Source: Pseudoips prasinana (Eukaryota; Arthropoda; Insecta; Lepidoptera; Nolidae). Taken from it: a stretch of 64,000 nucleotides of DNA. The position numbers and the translations under genes were made by a program. Below are positions 41,401-55,600 of this stretch, piece after piece. The stretch covers positions 16,684,001-16,748,000 of the forward strand of contig OX621263.1 in NCBI GenBank assembly GCA_951640165.1, in the 5' to 3' direction. The notes below the pieces were generated by a model. The model was not told where the DNA came from. It ran no database searches and was given only the letters and a program-made list of their open reading frames with translations. The first letter of the stretch is position 1. Each line of letters opens with the position of its first letter.

Positions 41401-43586
41401 TCCTAGCCCCAAACTAAGCAAAGCTTGTACTATGGGTACCAGGCGACGATATACATACTTATATAGATAGATAAATACTTATATACATAGAAAACATCCA
41501 TGACTCAGAAACAAATATTCGTGCTCATCACACAAATATTTGCACTTACCGGGATTCGAACCCAGGACAACCAGCTTCGTAGGCAGGAGCACTACCAACT
41601 AGGCTACGGTGATCGTCATATTCACCGGAGACCTCCTCACGCTGCGTCTTTCGTTTTATGGTCGCCACTCAAGAACCTTTCTACGCTTTCTTTTCATTCA
41701 CTTAATCTAAATACTTACCAGGGATTACGAAATCTCTTCTCTACTCTCGTCCGATCCTCAATCGGACGAAATCATGTTTGCGCGTATTAACTTAGAGACA
41801 CACATGCAGGTAACATTCCTAAATATCGGCTCACAGAGTAGGTCCTGGGTTCTATTCCCACCCAGGGGCTCTACCGGCTAAGTCGCCGACATCGATTTTT
41901 TAAATGGCGTTCAAATAAATAAAGGTTAAAAATTATTTAATCAATCGTTAAATCGGCTATATCGGCCATTTAAGAAATCGATGTTCGGCGACTTAGCCGG
42001 TAGAGCCCCAGGACAGATATTGTGTGCATGAACATGTCTGTTTGTCCTGAGTCTGGGTGTAATTATCTATATAAACATTACAAAAGAAAAGTAGTATATG
42101 TAATATATCAGTTTTCTGGTTTCCATAGTACAAGCTCTGTTTAGTTTGGGATCTGATGGCCGTGTGTGAATAATGTCCCAGGATATTATTATTATTATTG
42201 TATCCTTTTTTATTTTCTCCTCTTTTGCGAGGGTAGTGAACAATACCTATCACGCGGGCCTAAGCCAAGGGTGAAGGCAGATTAAATATGTCTGAATAAA
42301 TAATGTCCCAGGTAATTATTATTATTATATTATTATTTAATTGAAAGAAAGAACGAAAAAAAAATATGAGTGTGCTTTAGACAACACGATTGAAGTAAAA
42401 CTTAACGAAACGTAACTGACTATGAGAGCAAGAGAGAAAAAATGAAATGTATGCTCGCACCTCTCTCTCATGCCGCTAAAGTAATATACGAAACTACTAA
42501 CTCTCTCTTTCTTTACTAACTTATATCTCCCTCTTAATTTCCGTTCGCCTGGCCCGATCACAGTTTTCGTAAAGCTTTCACTAGTTTACAACTTGAACTT
42601 ACATAAATTTATTTAGATATTTAAAGTGATAAATAGTGTTTTTTTTAAAAAATTTTGAAAGAAGTCAGAGTTTTTGCCTTATTTTGTCCGGTGAAGAAGT
42701 TAAATCCTCTTAAACTACCTGTAAACTTCATGTAAACTAAAAGCTTAATTCGCTATTTCATTCTTCTGCTGCCTTCATGCCAAATTATGCCAGACACCAT
42801 TTTTTCACGTATTTTTATCATTTTTTTTTATAAAGGCGACGCCCACACTTGGGAATCTAATCCCTGTGTCTCAGGGTACTTTACAAACATATAATAGATG
42901 GACACAAATGACATCCAGACTCAGAACAACTATTTATTTCTAACTTACTGTTTTCCTTGTCCACCCAACGGTTGTCTGGGAGAGATTGCTACAAAGCAAT
43001 AAGACCGCCGATTGTACCTGTATTTGCTTATTTGTAAGACATTTATTGTTTCTTTTGGTGCAATAAAGTGTACTCTATCTATCTATCTATCTATCTTATG
43101 GGTCACACAAATAGTTGTCCGGCGCGAGACTCGAACCCGCGACACGAAGCGGCGAGGCCCCTGCCACTGCGCCACACGTGCAGTCAAATTATGGCAGTCA
43201 CCATAGTTTGACGTATTTTTAGAAAATCAAATATTTTAATATAATTATATAAAACTTACCACAGCTCGGGGGAATATGGCGGCGAGGTAGTGACTAAAGA
43301 TGGCGGCGGCATCAGAGCATCGTTGGACAGCTATTAACAAAATAATAATGTATAAATATAATGATTGGCTTATTGGTCTAGTGGAATATAATAGAATAGA
43401 ATAATCTTTATTGTACACACTCAATCAGGATAATTACATAGAGGACAAAATAAATAACAAATAAGACCGCCCATTGGGTCTTATCGCATTACGCGATTTC
43501 TTCCAGACAACCTTTGGATGGATAGGAGCTCTAAATATTTCAAGTAGTAGGTGTGCAACAGATGAAGTAGAGAAAAAGTATAAAAA

Positions 43587-43650
<64 letters not shown>

Positions 43651-46600
43651 ATGAGGTTTATAACGATGTAAGGTGGCATACCAAATAGCATGTGTATATA
43701 GCAAAATATGTATAAATACAGTACATAATATATAACATAAATATTATATTAGACAGTAGGTGACTTTACGAAAGCAGATAGTGTTCTTTAACAGCTTTAT
43801 TAAACGTGGCATGAGTGTGTGCACGTCTGATATCAATTGGTAAGGCATTCCATAATAGTACAGCTTGAACAGAAAATGATTTGTTCATAAATGTGGTAGA
43901 ATGCATAGGAGTATGCAGCTTTAGGTTGTGTGATGATCTTAGGAATCTGGAATGTGTGTCACAGAGAAACTAGAAACGGTTTTTAAGATATGTAGGTGTA
44001 GTGGGGTTAAAGAGAGTGTTATATAATAAAGAAAGAACATGAGCATTCCGACGTAGGCGGATTGGCAACCACTTGAGCTTTGACCGGAATAATGAAACGT
44101 GATCATATTTGCGAAGGCCAAATATAAATCTAATACAAAGGTTTTGAAGACGCTCAAATTTATCCAGTTGTTCTTCTGTGAGATCTAGATAGCTGACATA
44201 GTCGAGAATAGGTAGGAGAAGTAAAGTGTTTAGTGACCTGACTGCTAAGCCTCTGGCTTGGGTTCGAACCCCGGACAAATCTTTGTGTGATCAGCACGAT
44301 TATTGTCTGGGTTTAATTCATCTATATTATGTATGTATTTAGAAATATATAAGTATGTTTATCAGTCGTCAGGGGCTCTACCGGCTAAGTCGCCGAACAG
44401 CGTTTTCGTGAATGGTGTTCAAATAAATAATGGTTAAAATGACTTAATCGTTAAATCAGCTTCAACGTTGACAATCGATTCCGGACCATTTATGACGTCA
44501 CATGTGGTCATGGAAGCCAATTTAACGATTGATTAAGTAATTTTTAACCTTTATATATTTGAACGCCATTCACCAAAACGATGTTCGGCGACTTAGCCGG
44601 TAGAGCCCCTGGTTGCCATAGTACAGGCTCTGCCTAGTTTGGGATCAAATGGAAGTGTGTGCTAGTTGTCCTAAGAAGATTAAGGACGTACTAACAAATA
44701 TACGTGATTTTTAGATACCAATTAATGAACCAAGAACCACAACTGTAAAGATAACATGGTGTAAAATTAAAGATAATATGTTCATCTCAAAAGTTTTAAA
44801 ATAATAACTGTGTAGTCCTTTACAAAATATTCACAGAAATACGTTTTTATCATCACAAGAATCGCTAAAACTATCGAAAAGTGGTGCCCGGATAGGAACA
44901 TATACACGGTTACATTTTGATCGTTTAAATGCCGTGGAGGGGTGATAAGGTGCATGAAACACTATCGATTTGTGTAGATAAAATTAACATATAAAATTAC
45001 TTTTTCTTATAAACTCGTGTTTCAGAGAAAACATTATGAGAACCATTAGTAAGTACGTACTTTCATTCAAAGAGACCGACGACTCCGATTTCAACAAATT
45101 GCGTAATCGCAGTCCACGTGGACTCATACTAATAAGCCAATCGACCGCGACATAATTATTAATTTTGTATCATTTCAACACATTGCGTAATCGCAGTCCA
45201 CGTGGACTCATACTAATAAGCCAATGCTAGGCCAAACTCCGCCCTCAAGCTATTAGTTTTTATTTCATAGTAATTCAGGTATATACGGCATTCTTTCAAA
45301 TGATTTTCCGCACTAAGTCTGATATTAGGATAGTAAATACAGATATTTGCTGTACCAGGCCTAACTTTTACTACAGTAAGTCAGATATATACGGCATTCA
45401 GTCAAATATTTGCCGCACTAAGTCGGATATGAGGCATAGTAAATACAGATATTTGCCGTACCATGCCAGACTTTTACTAAAGTAAGTCAGGTATATACGG
45501 CATTATTTCAAATGATTTTCCGCACTAAGTCTGATATTAGGATAGTAAATACAGATATTTGCTGTACCAGGCCTATCTTATACTATAGTAAGTCAGATAT
45601 ATACGGCATTCAGTCAAATATTTGCCGCACTAAGTCGGATATGAGGCATAGTGAATACAGATATTGGGCATTCAGTCAAATATATACCGCACTAAGTCCG
45701 ATCTGATGTATGTCGCACCATGCCAGACTTTTAACATAGTGAGTCAATTTTAAACGGCTTCAGTCAAATGATTTGCCGCACTAAGTCAGATATGAGCCAT
45801 AGTAAAAACAGATATTTGCCGTACCAGGCCAGATTTTTACTAAAGTAAGTCACATACATATATATGGCACACAGTCAAATGATTTTCCGCACTAAGTCCG
45901 ATATGAGGCATAGTAAATACAGATATTTGCCGTACCATGTCAGACTTTTACTAAAGTAAGTCAGATATATACGGCATTCAGTCAAATATTTGCCGCATTA
46001 AGTCAGATATTAGTTATAGTACTACAGATATTACGCATATATATCGTGAGACAGATATTTACCGTAGTGAGCACGGTGGCCTCGCAGCCGGGCTGGTACT
46101 TGTCCAGGTCGGAGCGCGGCCGCCGCATCACCTTCTCGCGGTCCTGCTTGTGCTTCCTGTCTGCTCCTTTCAGTTTGAATACCTGCACACAATATACATA
46201 TTTTAAGTTCCAAATTATTCGTTAAGAACTTGTTTTAATCATTATTGTCTCGCTGGCGTGTTCAAATCCCGGGTCGGGTCAAAAAGTAATTTTGGGATTT
46301 TTTTGTTAAGAATATAACAAGGTATTTATCGTCATATCAGCCCAAATACACACTGGACAAACCGGAAGCGTTTGTCTAGTGAAAAGATAAGAAATAATTA
46401 TATTTTCATCATCTTGGAGGGATATGCAATAATCGCCACGCATGGTAGAGGGGTTATGTTGGGACAGTTTTGACTTTCCTACGATTTTATTATATGTATA
46501 GATCTATTGATAGGACGACCAACAACAAATAATAACAATCATATGCTATTATTGTAGTTCCTCGAGCCACTAAAAGGTTTCCACTAATAGATCTACCAGA

Positions 46601-49600
46601 GACTAGTTTGAGCATCATATTGTGGTCGCCACCACAATATGATGCTCAAACTAGTCTGCTGCTGTTGGTCTTCTTATCAATAGATCTATACATATAATAA
46701 AATCGTAGGAAAGTCAAAACTGTACATTGAATATTTTTTTAAAAGAATACTTGGGGCGTGATCTGCAATCGAAGTCGAAGCCAAAAATATAGTTTTTAGA
46801 ATTTTTGTCTGTGTGTCTGTATGAATGTCCGGGCTAAACTCAATAAGTATTGCATGGATTTACTTCAAATTTTACATGCATATTACTAAGAGATCGGGTC
46901 AACATATAGGCTACATTTTATCACGCTATCACCTACGGGGGAGGAACTATAATTTATAAAATTTAACGCAGGTAAAACCGCGGGGCACAGCTAGTAAATA
47001 AATAAATAGATATTCCCTCGGGACGACTTCTAAGCCCACGCAATGATATGAGGCAGTGATATCCGACAAACATCAAGAATGGTAGTTATATAAATACACG
47101 TTTAATTTCAAACTTGGTAAATGCTTGCTTTGCACGCCGAAGGTCATGGGTTCTATGACAACAGATATGTTCATGCGCACAAATATCTCTCCTGGGTGGG
47201 AACCCAGGAGAGATATTTGTGCGCATGAACATATCTGTTCGTCCTGCGCCTGGCTGTATTTATTTATACAAGTATGTATTTAGAAAGGTAAAATAGTATA
47301 TGTAGTATATAAGTTATCTGGTTTCCATAGTACAAGCTCTGCTTAGTTTGGGATCAGATTGGCGTCAGTGAATAATGTCCCAGGATATTATTATTATAAT
47401 TATTAAACTTTGAAACTGTTTCACATTGGTTCAACAAGGGTTCCACATTGCATACAGTGAAAAAGGACTGGGTCAGTGGTGTTCTGCTCATGCTATCACA
47501 GTCTTGAACGCATGCGAGATGTTTGTAATACAAAACCCATGTTTAGTTGTTTAGTTTAGTTGATTTTATTCAATAACAATTTTTACAGTGTGTCTGAATT
47601 TTCTATAACTAAAGGTACATTATTATATAATTATTATGCGAGAAATACATTAAATTATCTCTGGAATACAATACAATAAATAATAATAAAAAGAAAAAAA
47701 ATGGTCAATTATAAAGTCGATGTTTCTATGTTCAATACAAATTCGTCAACAGAGTAGAAACACTTTTTTAACAAGAACTGTTTGAGCTTTTTATGAAAAC
47801 TACTTGTGTAGACAATGTTGTAACTTTGAAATAGAAGTCTTTAACCGTAATCCGTAATACGTAGAAGTCGTCCCCAGGGAATATCTACAGCAGCGACTCT
47901 CTGAGTACTATGACCATTATACTGCGATCACAAACCCGTATGCCAAGCATGGCGATTATGGCATATCCCTCCAATGCCCAATGATGGACACAAATCTATC
48001 GTGGAAGCCTTTGTCCAGCATTGGACGTTATTGGGCTGATACATCATCATCATATCAGCCGAAAGAAGTCCACTGCTGGACAAAGGCTTCCCCCAAAGAA
48101 CTCCACAATTGCCGGACTTGCGCTATTCGCATCCAGCAGTTTCCAGCGCCCCGCACAAGACCATCGGTCCACCTTGTAGGGGGCCTGCCCACACTGCGTC
48201 TTCCGGTTCGTGGTCGCCACTCGAGAACCTTTCTGCCCCACAGAACGGGCTGATACAATGAACCGTAATCCGCGAAACATCAAGCATGGAACCTTTATAT
48301 AAATTCATTTAATTTCATTTTACTATAGTATGTAATGGGGGTTAACTATCCGTGGACCCCACAGGCGGGCGCTATCAGAATATCAGCGCTGTCACAATAT
48401 TGCGACGGCCAATGCTGAGATAGATGCCTTTTCACCTAGAACGGACTACGGAATATTAAGTACTAGCTGTGCCCCGCGGTTTTACCCGCGTTAAATTTTA
48501 TAAATTATCACAGCTCCTCCCCCGTAGGTGATTGCGTGATAATATGTAGCCTATATGTTGACCCGACCTCTTAGTAATATTCATGAAAAATTTTAAGTAA
48601 ATCCACGCAGTACTTTTTGAGTTTAGCCCGGACATACATACAGACAAACAGCCACACAGACAAAAATTCTAAAAACCATATTTTTGGCTTCAATATCTAT
48701 TGTAGATCACGCCCCAAGTATCCTTTTAAAAAAATATTCAATGTACAGTTTTCACTTTTCTACGATTTTATTATATGTAGATAAGATTTTCATTGTTTGT
48801 TTTTCTGTTATTGTATAATTTCATTGTTATGTCCGTCCTGGTAATGAATAAATGATTTTTTCTTTCTTTCTTTCTTTTTTCTAGTTTAATTTCAAAGCCC
48901 AACTGGCTCTCTTGGGTGACGTTTTCAAACCTTACCTTGATCTGGCAAGCAGCTGCGTGCAGCCGAGCATTCTCATCGCTCGCTAGATAAGTCTCCACTT
49001 GTATACGGAACGGCACCCCCTTCTCCCCTCCATGCTTCTTCGCCGTGAACTCTGTTGATATGCAGTTCACCTGATAGGAATAATTAGGGTTCTGTTAATA
49101 AAAAACTATGGAGCTCGTCAGTTAGCCCTGGAGGTTTCATTCAATCACTGCTTCAGCGGACTATGGGTCATAAACAATATGTGTGATCCATAGTAATAAT
49201 AATTCACGTGATCGGTTATCCCGTGCAAGTGATCACACCCTCATATAGATTCCCGTCTTTTTACGGCCGCTGAAGGACCCCAGTACTGTGGCCCGAATTC
49301 CAGTAAGTCCCATAAGGGTGCCCTCAGTTACTAGTGACTGAGGGCACCCTTATGGGACTTTAAGCTACTATTCGCTTAAATTAAGCTACTGGCCGAGAGC
49401 CTTCTGCGCTAGCCAACTGCTCGTTGTCTTCAATTCTTTAATTTTATAGTAGCACTAAATTTAAAAATAACTGCTTACTAATTTGTTATTTATTTAAGGA
49501 TTAAATAAATATATGATAAGACAGACCGCACGGACCGACTAATTAATTATTTATTTGTTACTTTTATACTATATCGTATTATGTTCATGTGCATTGTGAG

Positions 49601-52600
49601 CTTGACAAGAACAAGTGTATGTTAATACCCAAGTGCTGAATAAATTTCATTACTTCATTATTTCATTTCATTAATAACGTCGTCTAGCCATATATCCACT
49701 AAGAGCCTTATATACAAACGCTACTTAAATTAAATCCGCCTGCTTAGCCATTGCTTATTAACATTTTCATTTTGGTTAAGCGGTGGTTAAAATTATAATC
49801 GTATCAACCCCTGGTTTAAACCTAGTTTAAGTGGATGCAAGTTGGTGGATTTTATTTATTTTGCATCAGCTGACGTTTGTGTGTGAATGGATATTTTTCG
49901 GTAGATTTTTACATTTTAAAATGAATACCTACTGGATTCCAGTTGTAATTTTTTAATTAAAAATATGCTAAAATAAAAACTAAGATCCAGACCTCTTTAA
50001 AATGAGTTATATGAATGTATATTTTAATCTAAATATTGAGTCAAACGCTCTACAAAATTTGGTTCTTCTTATACTGTCCATACATTGTTCAATCTATTTT
50101 TTCTATACTTTACTACGAAGGTGAGGCGATTCAGTAGGGGAACTATATTTTCTATCACCAAAATTTATATTTGTCATCAAGTTGTATCACCTAATAAATA
50201 GATCTATCGCCACGAAATATTTTCGTTCTCAGATAAACAAAAATTGTTCCCAGGTATGAATTATCAAATTAATGTTAATATATGTGTAAAATAAGAGATC
50301 GATAACCAATAAAATTATATTGCATTACATGAATATAAACTTCGTTCTTATAATAACAGTTTTGTTACTTAAATAATAGCTCTGTGCTCAGAATGGTAGA
50401 TCTGTCACCAAATAAATCGATTATCGATCCCTGACTGCGACTCCTTTTTATTTGATATTTTGTCACCAATACAGTAGTAACATTTTATTTCGATCAGATA
50501 TTAAATTAATAGTATTCGTTACCAATTTAATACATCAATTTATAATTTTAATGAAAAAATTATCAAAGGGGCGGAGACAAATTGGCGCGCTTTAAAAATT
50601 GACCAATCCGGCCTCAACGATGGGTTGTAGGTAACTAGGTTCGATCACACGATGCGCGACGCGGGCGGCGTGCGAGAGAGATGCAAGTTTACTTCATTCG
50701 CGATTTCACGTTCATTGTTGTAGGTGCATTTTATTATCGTTGTGGATAATTTGTTGTTTTAGTTTTAATTTCTTAAATGTTTATTTTTGATTATGGCATC
50801 AAGTAGTGGTGAAGGTAATGCAAGTCATTCAAAAAGTTTATTGTCGTTTGTCGAGCAATAATTCGTGGAGAAAGTGCCGATATTGGAGTCTGATGAGGAA
50901 AATGAGGAAGGTACTGATGAAGGCACCATACCAAAGAAGAAACGGTCGCAAAGCAAGGATTGGATTTTCGTTAAAAAATTTGAAGACAAACACAGTGCTG
51001 AGGAGTATATAAAGGCTGAAAAAAATTGGTCTTTTCTGCGAACGCATGATGTAGAGGAAGGGAGAAAAAAGTACTTTAGATGTAATAAAGTGGTGCGGAA
51101 GGGACCACAGTGTTCAGCTCAGTTGTATTTACTCATGTACTCATTCTCGGATGAAGTATTGTTGTTTCGGACAGATTCTGATCATGACCACGATTCAAAA
51201 ACGCTCGCTTGTTATGGGCTTAGTGACAGAGTAAAGGAAGAAATAAACAAATTATACGACTTACATCTCAAACCAAAAGCCATACTTGCAAATTTGACTA
51301 AAATTGATGGTATTAAAGTGCCAAAATTGTCCCAAGTAAGGACGTATTTAATTGACAGACGCCGTTGTAAATACGGACAGCCCACGATCAGCCTAGGCGA
51401 ATTGGAAGCTTGGCTAAGGTCTCATTCACCAATTCCTGACAACGAACATGAAGTTTATGTTATTGGGTATGAAGTGATTGAAGAAACTAGTTCACCACGC
51501 TTTAGATTTGTACTATCAACAAAATATTTGCTGCAAAAAGCACGTGACGTAAAAGTTATTCATGCTGATGCTACATACAAGTTGGTGTGGCAAGGATTCC
51601 CCGTTCTTGTCGTTGGAAGTACAGACAAAAATAAACGATTTCATCCATTCGGGCTTGGGGTTGCCACTAATGAGGCAAAAGAAGACTTTAAGTTGTTGTT
51701 CGATGCCATCAAGACTAATATCTTTAACTTGTACTCACAAACCTTCAAACCAGAAGTTCTAGTATGTGACGCAGCGAAAGCAATACAAAATGCATTTATA
51801 GAGGTATTTGGTGAAGATGTCACAATTCGAATGTGTTGGGCACATGCTAAAAAAAAAATTCAGGCTCATGTAGAGAAAGATACGCGAAAAAATGTTCACA
51901 AAGATTTGTTGACAGATGTGGATTCTCTCCAAGCAGTGACTGATTCAGAAACGTTCGAGTTAGCTTCACAAGCATTCTTGAAGAAATGGGAGGATGAGAC
52001 AACTTTCATCCAGTATTTTAAGGAGCAATGGCTCATACAAAACCGTAACTGGTATTTGGGGGCTCACATGGGTTCACCAGCGACTAATAATGCACTAGAA
52101 TCACATAACCGAGTAATCAAAGATGAATACACGCTCCGTGAACGTTTGCCACTGTCTCGTTTTTTGACAGTTGCTTCAGAGTTTGTAAATGGATGGTCGT
52201 TAGCTGTCGATGAAGTATTTGCGACATTACCAACTATGACTCTGAAAGACTGGACAGAAGCCTACCAATGGGCTAAGTTGCCTAAAGAAGTAAAACTGAC
52301 GTATAGTGACGATGCTTTTAAACACTACGAAGTACCGGCTGGTAAGGCAAACAAAATACAAAACTTTGAAAATACATGGACTGATTTTGATGAATACAAA
52401 GTCCAATGGTTCAGCAAATGGAGAGTGGATCTACCGCACAATATTGATTGGATGCATGGGAAATGCAACTGCCCTGCGTTTTACAAGAAATATATGTGCA
52501 AACATATTATCGGATTAGCCATACGCTTAAAGCTGGCCAACCCCCCACCAGAAGCAAAAAATGTGCTTATCGGCCAGAAAAGAAAAAGGGGGCGCCCTTC

Positions 52601-55600
52601 GAAATCCAAACCAGCGCTGATTATTCAGTAATTATTGTTTTTTAAGAATAAATATTGATTATTTTAACTTTAATTAAGTGTTTTATCTATTATTCTGCTA
52701 GCCATAAGCCAGCTATTTTAAACCAGCGCTGATTGTTCAGTGGTAATTATTTTAAACAATAAATATTGATTATTTTGACTTTAATTGTTTTATTTACTAC
52801 TCTGCTAAAAATTTTATTTAAATATAATTTATACTACCAGTGCAAATTTAAAACCTTGGGAGTCTAGTTAAGTAGCAGAATCTTTTGGTTGAAACGATGA
52901 TGACAACCCTAATTTTTTATTTGAACTTAATGCAATTTTCTAGTAACATAATATGATTTATTGGTGATCTCTTTAAATTAGTTTGTTTAAATACTTATTA
53001 GGACACACCTATTATAATACATACAAAAACGTTTATTTGGTACTAGACCTTATATCTCAGGATTTTAGGTGATTTATTGTGGAACTGATTTTGCATTGTT
53101 TGGTGACTACATTTTGGTGACAGATCTACTATTTTGAGGACAAACCCTATTATTTAAGAAACACAAAACTAATTAAATTGGTGATAGCTTAAATGATACC
53201 CATTCAGTAGTTCGGTAATACAATATAGTTAGTCAAACACTGAGGCGACTCTTAACTTAAAATATAAAATTTCTTACATAAGACCAAGCTAAATAAAAAT
53301 TCTTTTCGTGCCCAAGTTATTAAAGTACTGAACAACTTGAATGTATCTACTGGTAACTGAGTAGTTTGTAATCCTAACTAATATTATAAATGCGAAAGTA
53401 ACTCTGTCTGTTTGTCTGTCTGTTACTCTTTCACGCCAAAACTACTGAACGGATTTGAATGAAATTTGGTATACAGATGGTCTAGACCCTGAGAAAGAAC
53501 ATAGGCTAATTTTTATAGTTAGGATAACACATAGGCCATATTTTATAAAGTTTAACGCGGGTAAAACCGCGGGGCACAGCTAGTGTAATATAAATTATGA
53601 AGTGATTCCTTGATTCTTCATCACAGCATATCTCTTAACTAATACGTGGAAAATGTTGTAGTTATTGCATTGATTTTGTCTTATATACTTACTTTACTAA
53701 TAAGTGTTATTTGTAATGTAATATCGTTTTTATTTCCCAAATAAAAAAAAAATAAAAAAATGACATACCTTGATATAAACGCCGACATCTTTAGTTGGGT
53801 CCCAATACACGTGTAGCGAGTTGAGAGACGACGGCTGTTCCACGCGTATCACGCCGTACGACAGTGGGACGTCCACCTAAAATATTAGGAAAACAGGATA
53901 TTTAAGTGACCTAAAAAGCATTCAGAACAATTATTAGCATTTTTAATAACAAAAAACCGGCCAAGTGTGAGTCGGACTCGCACATGAAGGGTTCCGTATC
54001 AGCAAGTATTTCAGTTGATTAAATGGAAGCAAATTGCGGTTTATAAAGTATTAAAAAAAAAACTACTTGCCGGATCTCGTTCAAACCAATTTTCGTTGTT
54101 AGTTTCTATGGTAATGTACATCATATATTTTTTTTAGTATTATCATTCTCTTATTTTAGAAGTTACAGGGGGGGGGGGGGGGCACTGATTTCACCACTTT
54201 GGAAGTGTCTCTCGCGCAAACTATTCAGTTTAGACAAAAATGATATTAGGAACCTCAATATGATTTTGATGACCTATCCATAGACACCCCACATGTATGG
54301 GTACGATGAAAAAAAAATGTTTGTGTTTCAGTTCGATGTATGGCGACCCCTCAAAATTATTGTTCTTTTTCTATTTCTGTGTAAAAATCTTAATGCGGTT
54401 TACAGAATACATCTAGTTACCAAGTTTCAGCAGTACAGTTCTTATAGTTTCGGAAAAATTGGCTGTGACATACGGACGGACAGACAGACAGACAGACATG
54501 ACGAAGGGTTCCGTTTTTTACCATTTGAACCCTAAAAAACACATTTTCTTAATTACTGCGTTGGGTTTCATACTAAAATCCAAAACTCCTTAATTAGGTG
54601 TAGAGTTACCCCAAACATAACAAAAATTGCTGAAAATACTGATATAACAATCATTGCGTGCATATAAAACAATAATTGCGCGCATAAAAAATAATTAGGC
54701 CCAGAAAATTATTCATATCATACTACCAGGTTATTACGAATTTCATAATATTTACTTATCGGCATAAACGCGCCGGGCGGGAGGGAACGTGGATTCGACA
54801 CATTGCTAGAATGCGCTCGCTAGGAGCAGTTCATCAGAACTATGTCCGTCTAAGTGGAAGAGAGAAATATAAACGAAGTTGATGTGAAGTTTCCAGAAGT
54901 TTTCTGCCATGCGTCCATCCTCTGTCATAACATATGACATCGGGAGTTTTGGCGCCAACGCGGAAAAAGTCGCATCAGGGCAGTGTTTCATTTTCAAAAC
55001 CTGGTGTAAATTGAAGTTTTTATGTGTAAATATGGTGGATTTTTAGACATAACATCATGGACAACGTACACAAGTGGAGGAAAGTGCCATATTGCTGTGA
55101 ATTGCGATTTTCTGTGTTGAATCTAAAGTTTTAGATTCAACACAGAAAATCGCAATTCACAGCAATATGGCACTCCATATAAGCCTTTACTAAAGTCTCC
55201 ACTACTTTACTGGGGTACGACAAGGACTACGTATGACTTGACTATGACGGAATTTACTTGACATGACGAAAATAAATGAAATAAAAATATATTTTACGGA
55301 AGGCTCATAAGGCCGAAGAAGCCAGACGTAAAAATGAAAAAAAAAAAACATATGACATGCCGCAAAAAAAAGTAACACGGACACTTACTACAACACGGAC
55401 TTTTTATATTGAGTAACGCATTCCTTCCTAACGGACATCTTGGAGGCGTCCGATGGTACACGTGTCCGAAGATACCAGACTTTTTTATATTACTAGATTT
55501 CTACACATTACTGTCAGATTAAAAATCCTGAACACATTATTATCTTTTTACCTCAACGATTCTCTCGCCAGGTCGTTCAGCGTGCCACTGCGCGATTTGT

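Larger units (their letters stand above)
50131..53240 (+). mobile_element. Mutator-like element (MULE), near complete
   Basis: Bounded by a 9-bp target duplication TGAGGCGAT/TGAGGCGAC (50122-50130 and 53241-53249). Imperfect inverted termini share AACTATATT...TCACC-like sequence. Subterminal zones carry many inverted copies of CTGTCACCAAA, and a long pair cttaaataatag...gtagatctgtcaccaaa (50370-50417 versus reverse of about 53110-53158). A GC-rich presumptive promoter lies at 50640-50700. Confidence 0.82.

Noticed and set aside
41500..41790. Recurring [20 protein letters not shown] frames (also 33766-33993 and 40676-40861, minus)
   Set aside because: These are chance frames across SINE-B; they include the B box and vary only with SINE divergence.
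43434..43691. Hydrophobic Ile/Tyr-repeat protein on the minus strand
   Set aside because: Translation of the (AT)n microsatellite in a LINE 3' UTR.
45300..45706. Two similar small proteins encoded 212 bp apart
   Set aside because: They are the same frame of a satellite dimer; the sequence is non-coding repeat.
46031..46213. Alternative minus-strand frame over exon 8
   Set aside because: Shadow frame of the conserved CP2 exon; only the other frame matches the family and the splice phases.
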